Source: M1-B18 sp048264125 (GTDB lineage Bacteria; Bacillota; Clostridia; Peptostreptococcales; Natronincolaceae). From it: a stretch of 64,000 bases of DNA. The notes beneath the pieces are model-generated. The model had not been told where the DNA came from and did no database searches. It saw only the letters and a program-made list of their open reading frames with translations. Each line of letters starts with the position of its first letter. Position 1 is the first letter of the stretch. The stretch spans positions 91,474 to 155,473 of the forward strand of contig JBLXDM010000012.1 of assembly GCA_048264125.1 (NCBI GenBank), read 5' to 3'. Both the position numbers and the translations under genes were made by a program. Shown here piece after piece: positions 33,264 through 41,748 of the stretch.

Positions 33264-33340
33264 TAGAACAAAGTGGCTTCGCCCTTAATAGCCCCCCATT
33301 GTATAAGAATTTATAATGAAAATAGGACTTTCTTATGCAA

Positions 33341-33374
33341 TAAAAAAGGATGACCCCCTAAAGGCCATCCTTTT
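33341..33374. terminator. Terminator of hcp (works in both directions)
   Basis: Minus-strand AAAAGGATGGCC pairs with GGGTCATCCTTTTTT. An A-run on one side and a T-run on the other let it also stop the plus-strand small gene. Confidence 0.8.
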
Positions 33375-33385
33375 ATTATTGTAGC

Positions 33386-35038
33386 TTATGCTCCCATGAA
33401 CATTTTAATATCATCCTGAACATTTGTTATTCCACCGATACCGAAGTTCTCCACCAGTACCTTAGCAACATTTGGTGACAGGAAGGCTGGTAATGTTGGT
33501 CCTAGGTGAATGTTCTTAACTCCTAGATGCAATAATGCCAGCAGTACGATAACAGCTTTTTGCTCATACCATGCAATATTATATGAAATTGGTAGATCAT
33601 TGATATCATTTAACTCGAATACTTCCTTAAGCTTCAGGGCAACTACTGCCAAGGAGTAGGAGTCATTACATTGACCTGCATCCAACACTCTTGGAATACC
33701 GCCGATATCACCTAAATCCAGCTTGTTGTACTTATATTTAGCGCAGCCGGCTGTTAGAATGATTGTATCCTTTGGTAATTCACTAGCAAAGTCAGTATAG
33801 TAGTCTCTGCTCTTCATTCTACCATCACAGCCTGCCATTACGAAGAATCTCTTGATTGCTCCTGATTTAACCCCTTTAACAACCTTATCTGCAACGCTTA
33901 ATATTGTATTGTGGGCAAAGCCTCCGACAATTTCTCCTCTTTCGATCTCTGTTGGAGGAGGACATTTCTTAGCATGTGCTATTACCTCAGAGAAGTCCTT
34001 GGTCATTCCATTTTCTCTATCGGCAATATGCTTTAGGCCTGCAAAGCCTACTGCTCCTGTTGTGTAAACTTTATCCTTATAGGAAGCCTTCGGTGGTACC
34101 AGACAGTTTGTAGTCATCAGTATCGGTCCGTTAAAGCTTTCAAATTCCTTATCCTGCTTCCACCATGCATTGCCATAGTTCCCAACGAAATGCTCATACT
34201 TCTTAAAGGCTGGGTAGTAGTTGGCAGGAAGCATTTCTGAATGGGTATATACATCCACCCCTGTTCCCTCTGTTTGCTTCAACAGCTCCTCCATATCCTT
34301 TAGGTCATGACCGCTTATTAAAATAGCTGGGTTATTTCTAACGCCTATATTCACCTTTGTAATTTCCGGGTGTCCGTAGGTTGAGGTATTTGCCTTATCC
34401 AGTAGGGCCATAGCCTTAACCCCCAGCTCACCAGACTTCAATGTCAGTGCAACCAGCTCATCTGCAGTTGCATTTTCATTTGTTAAATCAACTAAGGCCT
34501 GTTGCATAAAGCTGTATAGCTCATCCTCCTCATAGCCTAAGTTAAAGGCATGCTCAACATAAGCTGCAAGTCCCTTTAAACCAAAGGTGATTAAGCTGTG
34601 TAATGAACGAATATCTTCGTTTTCTATGGCAAGGAACCCGACCTCCGCTGCCTTAGCCTCAAAGGCCTCTAGGGTATCAGCTGACCATAGCGCTGAATCG
34701 TGTAATATATTATCAACGTTGCCTCCGGCCTTTACAACCTGAGCCTTAATCTCTTCTCTTAATGAGATAATTGTCTTAACTCTGTTTACAAAGGCATCCT
34801 TATCAAAGTTTGCATTTGTAATTGTCGCAAATAGGCTTTCGGTAACATATTTGTCAATATTGTTGGTGCTTAGGCCAAGCTTCTTAGCCTCCATATTGTA
34901 GGCAGATAAGCCCTTCAGTAGGTATACCACTAAATCCTGTAGATTTGATACATCATCAGTCTTTCCGCAAACACCACTTACTGTACATCCTACTCCCTTA
35001 GCGGCCTCCTGGCATTGATGGCAAAACATTGTACTCAT
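33386..35038 (-). CDS. hcp: Hybrid cluster protein (hydroxylamine/NO reductase)
   Basis: 550 residues, the usual length. The N-terminal cysteines MFCHQCQEAAKGVGCTVSGVC bind the cubane cluster. Later motifs GAVGFAGL, MAGCDGRMKSRDYY, LTAGCAKYKYN and DAGQCNDSYSLA supply ligands of the hybrid Fe-S-O cluster. Hcp reduces hydroxylamine and, as shown in enteric bacteria, nitric oxide, in anaerobes. It is a single-gene unit. The start follows AGAGGATG. Confidence 0.95.
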   Translation of the reverse strand: MSTMFCHQCQEAAKGVGCTVSGVCGKTDDVSNLQDLVVYLLKGLSAYNMEAKKLGLSTNNIDKYVTESLFATITNANFDKDAFVNRVKTIISLREEIKAQVVKAGGNVDNILHDSALWSADTLEAFEAKAAEVGFLAIENEDIRSLHSLITFGLKGLAAYVEHAFNLGYEEDELYSFMQQALVDLTNENATADELVALTLKSGELGVKAMALLDKANTSTYGHPEITKVNIGVRNNPAILISGHDLKDMEELLKQTEGTGVDVYTHSEMLPANYYPAFKKYEHFVGNYGNAWWKQDKEFESFNGPILMTTNCLVPPKASYKDKVYTTGAVGFAGLKHIADRENGMTKDFSEVIAHAKKCPPPTEIERGEIVGGFAHNTILSVADKVVKGVKSGAIKRFFVMAGCDGRMKSRDYYTDFASELPKDTIILTAGCAKYKYNKLDLGDIGGIPRVLDAGQCNDSYSLAVVALKLKEVFELNDINDLPISYNIAWYEQKAVIVLLALLHLGVKNIHLGPTLPAFLSPNVAKVLVENFGIGGITNVQDDIKMFMGA

Positions 35039-35172
35039 AAAAATTCATCCTCTCCTGAATATTTATTTCTCACATGAAATAATCTTATCATTGATGGATG
35101 CTTTAAACTGTGACATCTATCACCAGTTTTTTTGATATTTATCACTAAATATTGAAGGGATAGGACCACGCC

Positions 35173-36546
35173 CTACCCCTCAACTATACCCTGTATCAAG
35201 CTGTCTTCCTTCTGCTTAAGCTGCTTTTTAAGTATTAGGATAAACCACGATGTAAGCAGTATCCCCTTAAATACACTGGTCATGCTTATGCTCCACCATA
35301 CACCCTCCAGACCGATGATTGTGGAGAGCAGCATCGCTGAGGGGATTCTTAGGAAATTAAAAGCAATCCCAATTATAGATGGCGGCACCGTTTTGCCTAT
35401 GCCGTTAAAGGCACCGCTGGTGGTTATTTCTATACACATGAAAAGCTGTGAATATCCTAAAATTCTAAGATACACGATTCCTATCGCTATAGCCTCCTTC
35501 TCAGCTATAAACCATGAGAATATAGGTCCTCCAAAAAATATAAACAGTGTTGTGGCCATAAGCCCCACTATACTTACCAATGCGATTGCATTGTGATAGC
35601 CCTTCCGTATTCGATCCCACTTTTGGGCTCCATAATTCTGCCCGGTAAAGGCGCTTAAGGCAGTGGAGAATCCTCCTGCAGTCATCCATGACAGAGCCTC
35701 AATTTGGCTTCCGACCCTTTGAACCGCCACAGGAACAGGCCCCCACTGGGCTATGATTCTTGCAATCACCATAGCAAAGATCGAAAAGAGTCCGTTTTGC
35801 AAGGCTACTGGAAGTCCTAGCTCTACAGTTGCTGTTATTCTCTTTTTATCATAGGAGGAAAATAAGCCTAGACCGCTAAATAAGGCAGAGCCTTTAACAG
35901 CCATCAGGAATATCAGAGCCACCATAAGCTGTGCAAAAACTGTTGCAATTGCTGCACCCCTTACACCTAAAGCAGGAAATGGACCAATACCCAGTATTAG
36001 CATTGGGTCCAATACAATGTTAATAGCCAGACCTATTGAATTTATAATAAAGGGCAATCTACTGTTGCCTGAACCATTCAGTATTGCTGTAAATATAGGA
36101 TTAATAAAATTAAACAGCATCCCGAAGGATATGATTAATAAATAGTCGGTTGCGTTTTTAATTACCTCTGCATCACCTAGATTAAAGAAGCCTATCAGCT
36201 GATGTCTGAAGAGAAATAGAAGGAGACCATATGCAGCAGCTAATAATAAATTCAGTTGAATCGATGCCTTTGCAACGCTTTTGGCCGTAACCATATCATC
36301 CTTTCCTATGGCTTGAGCCACGCCAACCTCTGCACCGATCTTTGAAATGAATATTAATGCCATTGAGAACCAGGTGAAGAACCCGGCAGTACCAACAGCT
36401 GCCACCGAAAGGCTTCCCAGTCTACCTACCCAGAACATATCCGTTAGATTATATGCCATCTGAATAAAGGAGGTACCCATTATCGGCAAAGCCAGCCTCA
36501 ATAAAACCTTTGATATATTGCCTTCTGTTAGATTATTTCCCCTCAT
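35173..36546 (-). CDS. MATE-family efflux transporter
   Basis: A 457-residue protein with 12 membrane segments in two homologous halves. The opening LPIMGTSFIQMAYNLTDMFW and the later GLPVALQNGLFSIF are the repeated MATE motif. These transporters export cationic drugs or metabolites in exchange for Na+ or H+. The substrate is unknown. It appears to be transcribed alone. Confidence 0.9.
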   Translation of the reverse strand: MRGNNLTEGNISKVLLRLALPIMGTSFIQMAYNLTDMFWVGRLGSLSVAAVGTAGFFTWFSMALIFISKIGAEVGVAQAIGKDDMVTAKSVAKASIQLNLLLAAAYGLLLFLFRHQLIGFFNLGDAEVIKNATDYLLIISFGMLFNFINPIFTAILNGSGNSRLPFIINSIGLAINIVLDPMLILGIGPFPALGVRGAAIATVFAQLMVALIFLMAVKGSALFSGLGLFSSYDKKRITATVELGLPVALQNGLFSIFAMVIARIIAQWGPVPVAVQRVGSQIEALSWMTAGGFSTALSAFTGQNYGAQKWDRIRKGYHNAIALVSIVGLMATTLFIFFGGPIFSWFIAEKEAIAIGIVYLRILGYSQLFMCIEITTSGAFNGIGKTVPPSIIGIAFNFLRIPSAMLLSTIIGLEGVWWSISMTSVFKGILLTSWFILILKKQLKQKEDSLIQGIVEG

Positions 36547-36658
36547 GCCCCTTGCCCTCTTTCTATTCGCTTATTCAGTAATAATGCTGCCCTAATAATT
36601 ATACTTTCTGCTTCATGGGTTAATCAAGTTAAATAAACTAAATATTTCGTGCTTCTAA

Positions 36659-36683
36659 TAAAAAAGGAGCCCTACACGGCTCC
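36659..36683 (-). terminator. Terminator of the YhfC-family gene
   Basis: Minus-strand GGAGCC, loop GTGTAG, GGCTCC, then TTTTTTTATT. Confidence 0.85.
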
Positions 36684-36706
36684 GACTTTAATTTAGCAAA
36701 TTCCTT

Positions 36707-37510
36707 CTATGGTTTTAATTCCTCAGCCTCATCGAAGCTTCTTCTAAAGATCTCCTTGGATTTCATTATATAGTATAGAGCTATTGCTGCACATATACCT
36801 ACAAAGACCTCTATGACCCATATATTTAACCCACTAGACATCAGTAATGGCAGGGGTGAATCAACTACAAAGTGTAGAAATATAGCTAATATCACATATT
36901 TAAAGTCCTTTTTCTTTACCCCATACAGTACTAATAGCGTAAAGGCAATCTGCAAAGCTATGGTAAATATCCTCTCTACTCCTGCCGCCAGAAAGAGGTG
37001 AGCGGGGGTATTTGTAAGCTGTGTTTTTATCAGATATGCTACGTCTGATGATAAATTGGGTGCTATGCTACTGTCAAAGACCCCTGAGTTGATTGATAAG
37101 CTATAGAATATGTTATTGATAAAGGATAGTCCCACCAGCAGTATGGCCTCTATCCCCCCATGCCCTATGCCGAAGGCGATACCATCAGCCCAGCTTAGCT
37201 TGTTTTTTAATAATAGCTTAAAGCCCAGGAATCTCCCTATTTCTTCAAATAGTCCGGCGGTTAATCCAAGAAATATTCCCAGCAGTACTACATTTGAAGC
37301 CATCTTAAAGTACCAGGTCTGCTGGCTTAGGACCTGCAGCAAGGGGATTCTTGTAAGCATCTGAAACACAAAGAAAACCAATGCACCAACCATTACCGCT
37401 TTAAAGGAGGCCTTTTCCTTCTTAATAATGTAAATTGCTAGGCCTATAGGTAAAGCAAAAACAATAGCCAGGGAAATAAACATAAAGAAGATCGACAAAT
37501 TGCTTACCAT
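36707..37510 (-). CDS. YhfC-family intramembrane protein
   Basis: A 267-residue protein with about seven membrane segments. The motifs GLFEEIGRFLGFKLL and FGIGHGGIEAILL, with a later FLHFVVDSPLPLL, fit the YhfC family, which is related to CPBP-type intramembrane metalloproteases. Glu-Glu, His and His are the expected metal-binding set. It starts 18 bases after the DUF1648-type gene, so it is probably in the GntR-controlled operon. Confidence 0.75.
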   Translation of the reverse strand: MVSNLSIFFMFISLAIVFALPIGLAIYIIKKEKASFKAVMVGALVFFVFQMLTRIPLLQVLSQQTWYFKMASNVVLLGIFLGLTAGLFEEIGRFLGFKLLLKNKLSWADGIAFGIGHGGIEAILLVGLSFINNIFYSLSINSGVFDSSIAPNLSSDVAYLIKTQLTNTPAHLFLAAGVERIFTIALQIAFTLLVLYGVKKKDFKYVILAIFLHFVVDSPLPLLMSSGLNIWVIEVFVGICAAIALYYIMKSKEIFRRSFDEAEELKP

Positions 37511-37528
37511 ATAATTCCCTCCTAAATT

Positions 37529-38635
37529 TTATAATATCATAGGCAAAACTAATGAGCCCAATAAAAATACTATGATTACCACTGTTAGTAGCTTTCCGAT
37601 AGGATGTGCATGGTTTATCGTCATTCCTATACCAAAGCGTTTCTCCACCCATAGCGTTGGGTCATCGGGATTATAATATAACATGCCAAGCTTCCAATAG
37701 CTATCGTCATCCCTTGCTATAAGCCGATTATTCTCAGTCTCCTGCTGCTCCTCCTTCAGCTTTATTCTGCTTCCTCCCTGACCAGTGGTTGCTCCTATGA
37801 ATACCACCAGCCCCAGCACAGCAACAACCATTGAAATTGTTACAGCCATGCTCCATCGGGAGTCCACCAGCTGAAGAACCATTAGCTGGGTATATAGAAG
37901 CTGCAGATTCATCAGTATTGCCATAAATAGAGCAAATATGCCCCATCTTCTATTGGCCAGCTGTCCCCTTAATAATGACAACTTTGGTTTACTGGGATTT
38001 ACAGCAATTCTTGCATTGCTCATAACTTTATATATTCCAAACATCATTACTGTTAATAGCATTTTAGTCATTGGTATCATAAATGCACTTATTAGACTTT
38101 TATTGTCGTAGCGGGTTACCTCTCCTAGCGCATTAAAGTGACCTGGGAGCTTATCAGGAAGATGGGGGTACTGTATCATCGTAAATAGTATACCAAATAA
38201 GCATATGGCGGCTGGTATCAAGAACCACCATGGTGATATGGCCCTTTCATTTGGTCTTACCTTGGTATCCACTATAACCACCTGCTTCTTATCGATAAAC
38301 CATTTTTCCTGCCCCTTAAGCGCCTTTACTTTATTATGAATATAGTAGTAGTTGAAGAACAGTAGAATAATAAAGGCAAAGGGGCCTAGAATTACATATA
38401 TTTCCCTACCACTGCTGCCATACAGGTACGCTAGCAGGCCGTAGATGATGACACTCGTTATTGTAAAATTGATAAAGTACTTGTTTCTTAATAGTCTAAG
38501 TCTGCTGTCTTTATATTTTTCCTCCGGTATGTTTACGCCAAAGAATAGGGTGCTTTTAGTTAATAGGGGCATCAAAAGACCCAATATAAGCATTGGAATA
38601 TAAACCACCATAAGATTTATCATTAAATAATTCAT
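37529..38635 (-). CDS. DUF1648-type polytopic membrane protein
   Basis: A 368-residue protein with about eight membrane segments. The stretch YPHLPDKLPGHFNALGEVTR is the DUF1648 signature, found in SdpI-like and YtrG-neighbouring proteins. The C-terminal part holds DDSYWKLGMLYYNPDDPTLW, a DUF5808-like motif. Its ATG overlaps the stop of the GntR gene (TAATG). Function unknown. A role in envelope stress or antimicrobial immunity is possible through the family. Confidence 0.75.
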   Translation of the reverse strand: MNYLMINLMVVYIPMLILGLLMPLLTKSTLFFGVNIPEEKYKDSRLRLLRNKYFINFTITSVIIYGLLAYLYGSSGREIYVILGPFAFIILLFFNYYYIHNKVKALKGQEKWFIDKKQVVIVDTKVRPNERAISPWWFLIPAAICLFGILFTMIQYPHLPDKLPGHFNALGEVTRYDNKSLISAFMIPMTKMLLTVMMFGIYKVMSNARIAVNPSKPKLSLLRGQLANRRWGIFALFMAILMNLQLLYTQLMVLQLVDSRWSMAVTISMVVAVLGLVVFIGATTGQGGSRIKLKEEQQETENNRLIARDDDSYWKLGMLYYNPDDPTLWVEKRFGIGMTINHAHPIGKLLTVVIIVFLLGSLVLPMIL

Positions 38636-39024
38636 TATTTCCCCTCCTTTTTATATTCTGTATAATGCTTCTCAACAATATTAAGAAATTCTTCCTTTGT
38701 AACCCCTCTTAGAAATGCCTCTGCGGTTATGTTCCGCAATGAGTCCTCCAGGCCGGCAATGTAATCTGTACTCTTTTCTACCTTTAGCTCGGGGTTTATC
38801 ATTACTCCGCTTTTTCTGTGGACCACCACCCAGCCCTCCTGCTTCAGCTGAGTATAAACTTTGTTTACGGTATGAAAATTAATACCTATGTCGGAGGCCA
38901 GCTGTCTAACCGAAGGTAAATCCTCCCCTAGCCTCAGACTCCCGATGGCTATCCCCCTTATTATTTGATTTTTAATCTGAAGATAAATCGGTATCTCCGA
39001 CTCGAATTCTATCTGAAGCAGCAT
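38635..39024 (-). CDS. GntR-family regulator, YtrA subfamily
   Basis: 129 residues, the short YtrA type: a winged helix (PIYLQIKNQIIRGIAIGSLR, then PSVRQLASDIGINFHTVNKV) and only a brief C-terminal dimerisation helix. YtrA repressors usually control their own operon of membrane proteins. The palindrome just upstream at 39046-39074 is the probable operator. Confidence 0.9.
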   Translation of the reverse strand: MLLQIEFESEIPIYLQIKNQIIRGIAIGSLRLGEDLPSVRQLASDIGINFHTVNKVYTQLKQEGWVVVHRKSGVMINPELKVEKSTDYIAGLEDSLRNITAEAFLRGVTKEEFLNIVEKHYTEYKKEGK

Positions 39025-39045
39025 AGCTTTTCACCTCCTTTATTA

Positions 39046-39074
39046 TATCTGTTATATATATAATATAACAGATA
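39046..39074. promoter_or_regulatory. Palindromic operator for the YtrA-type regulator
   Basis: A perfect 12-bp inverted repeat, TATCTGTTATAT and ATATAACAGATA, with a 5-bp spacer, starting 22 bp upstream of the regulator's start codon. Its position within the expected promoter fits autorepression. Confidence 0.8.
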
Positions 39075-39103
39075 TAATATTTATGCAATAGTCTATTTAA
39101 AAT

Positions 39104-39135
39104 ATTTAGGGACCTGTTTACACAGGCCCCTAAAC
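39104..39135 (-). terminator. Terminator of the Mrp-like gene
   Basis: Minus-strand TTTAGGGGCCTGT, loop GTAA, ACAGGTCCCTAAA, then TATTTT. Confidence 0.8.
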
Positions 39136-39139
39136 TTAA

Positions 39140-39967
39140 CTAATATTCTACTTTTTTAATAAGATTATCTGCAAGCTTATCGAAGTCACTATTTCTAAAT
39201 TCTTCAATGGCACCTGAGTTTACCGCCTCAATAAATTCTTTTATTATGGGCAGCTGCCCCCAATAATCAATACCAAGGCCCTCCGCTAGGCCTGCGGTAT
39301 TTCCTTCTCCAAACAAATAGTAGGGCTCTGAATAGCCGGGTGGCTGCACATAGCTCATGTTCTCCACCAATCCCAGAACAGGCGCTTTCATTTTTTCAGC
39401 CATTTTGATTCCCTTTTCTACGATCATATTTACCAGCTGCTGTGGTGAAGTTACCATTATAATTCCAGTTAGAGGTATAGACTGCATTACCGTCAGTGCT
39501 ACGTCGCCGGTCCCCGGTGGAAAATCTATAAGCAAAAATTCTAGTTTTCCCCAGACAACATCCTTCCAAAACTGCTTTATTATTCCGCTAATTACTGGCC
39601 CTCTCCACAGTACCGGGTCAGTTTCCTCCGGTAGCAGCAGATTCATAGACATCACTGATATACCTGCCTTAGACTTCACCGGCAGCAGGCCCTCCTCGGT
39701 ATTTTCCGCCGGGCCCTTCAGGCTAAAGAGCTTTGGAATGCTGGGCCCCATTATATCTGCATCTAAAATTCCCACCTTATATCCCTTTCTATTAAGAGCT
39801 ATGGCTAAGGCTGCTGTTAAGGAGGATTTGCCCACCCCACCTTTACCGCTCATAATTCCAATTGTATGCTCTATTTTGGAGGCCCTGTTTAGCGCTTCAA
39901 AGGTCATACATTTTTCTGTTCCGCATTTTCCCTCCTTATAATGTGCACAGCTATTGCATTTTTCCAT
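39140..39967 (-). CDS. Mrp/NBP35-family P-loop ATPase lacking the usual CxxC
   Basis: A 275-residue protein. IGIMSGKGGVGKSSLTAA is the deviant Walker A motif, with DADIMGPSIPKLF and IDFPPGTGDVALT following. Family members carry Fe-S clusters to apoproteins using a CxxC motif after VENMSY, but here that stretch reads VENMSYVQPPGYSEPYYLFG with no cysteine. An N-terminal set (C4, C7, C15, C20) is present and may hold a cluster as in eukaryotic Nbp35. It begins after GAGGAG. Confidence 0.85.
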   Translation of the reverse strand: MEKCNSCAHYKEGKCGTEKCMTFEALNRASKIEHTIGIMSGKGGVGKSSLTAALAIALNRKGYKVGILDADIMGPSIPKLFSLKGPAENTEEGLLPVKSKAGISVMSMNLLLPEETDPVLWRGPVISGIIKQFWKDVVWGKLEFLLIDFPPGTGDVALTVMQSIPLTGIIMVTSPQQLVNMIVEKGIKMAEKMKAPVLGLVENMSYVQPPGYSEPYYLFGEGNTAGLAEGLGIDYWGQLPIIKEFIEAVNSGAIEEFRNSDFDKLADNLIKKVEY

Positions 39968-39992
39968 GGCTATTCTCCTCTTTTCATTAGCT

Positions 39993-40835
39993 TTAGTGCT
40001 CTTTTACCAGCTCAGACAGATAAACAAACTCGACTCCCATGGCCTCAAGCTCAGGTATCATCTCCTTTATCGCCTCTGCTGTAACAGCTCCTCCCTCCGG
40101 CCCTACATGACCAATAGCCACTGCATGACCATCCACAACCGCCAGCTCTCCAAGCTTTTTTATTTGCTTTTTTATGTAGGCCTTATCCTTAGCATTGTCG
40201 AGAAATATAGACCTTTCAGTATAGGGGACCTTGTAGCTCATGGCCACATCCTCTATTATAGAGCTCATGGTGGTTTTACTATCTAAAATGTACATGTTTT
40301 TTTCCTTTAGTACCTTCATTATTGTCTCCATTACTCTTCTGTCCTCAGTTGCCTTAGAGCCCATATGATTATTTGCTCCAACTGCATATGGATTCTCTTC
40401 AATTGCCTCTCTTATTATCTCTTCAATTTTTTCGCTGGATAGGCTTACCTTTATTCCTTTTTCCCCCAGCCATCTAGGATCTCCATGGTGGGGCTCCATT
40501 GGTAAATGTATTATAACCTCATGTCCCTGCTGACGGATTCTCTCTGAGTCTGCTTTTGTATACTCTGAAAAGGGCAGCACTGCACATGTAATAGGTATAT
40601 TCAGCGCCAGGATTTCCTCTGTGCCGCCTCCATTAAAGCCGAAGTCATCTATTACAATCGCTACCCTTCCGCTTTTACTAGCATCTACCCCTATTAGATT
40701 ATTTCTAGATGTAGTAAGCTTATCTGCTTGGTTGTATTTATAATCAATAGCAATGGCAGTAGTCAATATAAGCAACATGTAAAAAAGTATTCTTAGGTGC
40801 TTCTTATGCATTACTATTAGATGTATCCTTTTCAT
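39993..40835 (-). CDS. Divergent polysaccharide deacetylase
   Basis: A 280-residue protein with an N-terminal membrane anchor (about 13-30) and a divergent polysaccharide deacetylase (DUF610) domain: VAIVIDDFGFNGGGTEEIL, EVIIHLPMEPH, GANNHMGSKAT and a late AIGHVGPEG. It should act outside the membrane on wall or exopolysaccharide. The start has AAGGTGGG. Only 25 bp separate its end from the Mrp-like gene, so they may be co-transcribed. Confidence 0.85.
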   Translation of the reverse strand: MKRIHLIVMHKKHLRILFYMLLILTTAIAIDYKYNQADKLTTSRNNLIGVDASKSGRVAIVIDDFGFNGGGTEEILALNIPITCAVLPFSEYTKADSERIRQQGHEVIIHLPMEPHHGDPRWLGEKGIKVSLSSEKIEEIIREAIEENPYAVGANNHMGSKATEDRRVMETIMKVLKEKNMYILDSKTTMSSIIEDVAMSYKVPYTERSIFLDNAKDKAYIKKQIKKLGELAVVDGHAVAIGHVGPEGGAVTAEAIKEMIPELEAMGVEFVYLSELVKEH

Positions 40836-40927
40836 ATTATCCCACCTTAAATAAATAATATTAAATACATAATTTTTTTGCTAAATAGGTAACCTAATAT
40901 AGAATATCAATGGAAAGGAGAAATATT

Positions 40928-41302
40928 ATGTCAGAGGAAAGAGGAAATAACAATAAAACCCAAAGCTCTAATGGTATAATGGGATTAATCTTAAGATTTA
41001 TTGTGTCAGCTATAGTAGTGGCTGTAGCCGCCTTCCTGACACCTGGCTTCAGTATCAGCGGCATATGGAGCGTACTGGTGGCTGCAGCTGTAATTTCTAT
41101 TATAGATTATTTATTAAACAGAGTATTAAATTTGGATGCTTCACCCTTCGGCAGAGGAATCACAGGCTTTTTAGTTGCCGCTGTGGTGCTATATGCGACA
41201 CAGTTCTTTGTTCCTATGATGCGGGTTACTATTTGGGGTGCCATCCTTGGGGCTTTGGTTATAGGCCTTATCGACCTTGTTATCCCCGGCAAGACAATGT
41301 AG
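40928..41302 (+). CDS. Holin-like (phage holin 4_2 family) membrane protein
   Basis: 124 residues from the ATG at 40928, which follows AAAGGAG. Four hydrophobic segments in a small protein, with FLTPGFSISGIWSVLVAAAV and the middle DYLLNRVLN, fit the mycobacterial-type phage holin family 4. Such chromosomal proteins are common in clostridia and their role is not settled. Divergent from the deacetylase gene. Confidence 0.75.
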   Translation: MSEERGNNNKTQSSNGIMGLILRFIVSAIVVAVAAFLTPGFSISGIWSVLVAAAVISIIDYLLNRVLNLDASPFGRGITGFLVAAVVLYATQFFVPMMRVTIWGAILGALVIGLIDLVIPGKTM

Positions 41303-41338
41303 CTGTAAAAAATTTAAAATAGCTCTGAATACATCAAT

Positions 41339-41376
41339 AAAATGAATCCGCATAAATTGGGATTCATTTTATTTTT
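41339..41376 (+). terminator. Terminator of the holin-like gene
   Basis: AAAATGAATCC pairs with GGATTCATTTT, then ATTTTTTA. Confidence 0.8.
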
Positions 41377-41425
41377 TATGTCATAGGAAAGTTCGTTTTT
41401 AATTCCTATGAGATGGGGGGTTGTT

Positions 41426-41602
41426 AAGGGGGGCGTCACCCCTTATTAAAATAAGGAGGGTACAGCGAAGCGTCCTAGGGCGAGTAGTGCCACGAATAAG
41501 TGGCACTGCGGTACGAGCGCCGCCGAGATGGTGAGGCGGCAGGGTGCTTGCACCGCATGGGTTCCCTGGAAAACAAACGTGGCGGAGCCACTTTGTTCTA
41601 GC
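41426..41602. ncRNA. GC-rich, hairpin-dense intergenic element
   Basis: In a 446-bp gap, about 175 bp has far higher GC than its surroundings and folds into successive perfect hairpins: AAGGGG/CCCCTT (41426-41444), AGTGCCAC/GTGGCACT (41486-41507), GCCGCC/GGCGGC (41519-41540), GGTGC/GCACC (41543-41554) and GTGGC/GCCAC (41579-41591), the last extended by AACAA/TTGTT. A long frame on the minus strand crosses it but does not look like a protein. It may be a structured RNA or a palindromic mobile repeat, and either strand is possible. Confidence 0.45.
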
Positions 41603-41615
41603 AGCTTAATCCATA

Positions 41616-41745
41616 CAATCCACAGCCATTTAATGAATTGTTCACAATGTTTATCCACAGTCTGATAGCTCTTAAACCCCCTATATATTCCTAAATCATT
41701 ATAAATTTTTATCGTTATCCACATTGTCCACAATTATTATCCACA
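41616..41745 (+). promoter_or_regulatory. DnaA-box cluster
   Basis: Three perfect DnaA boxes TTATCCACA (41651-41659, 41715-41723 and 41737-41745) plus TTGTCCACA (41724-41732), TTGTTCACA (41638-41646) and CAATCCACA (41616-41624), all on the same strand within 130 bp. Two boxes are directly adjacent. It lies just downstream of cwlD (which ends at 41749). Confidence 0.8.
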
Positions 41746-41748
41746 TAT

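Noticed and set aside
41446..41733. 95-codon open frame on the minus strand across the GC-rich element and DnaA boxes
   Set aside because: Composition follows hairpins and repeated TTATCCACA rather than protein-like sequence, no ribosome site, no recognisable domain.
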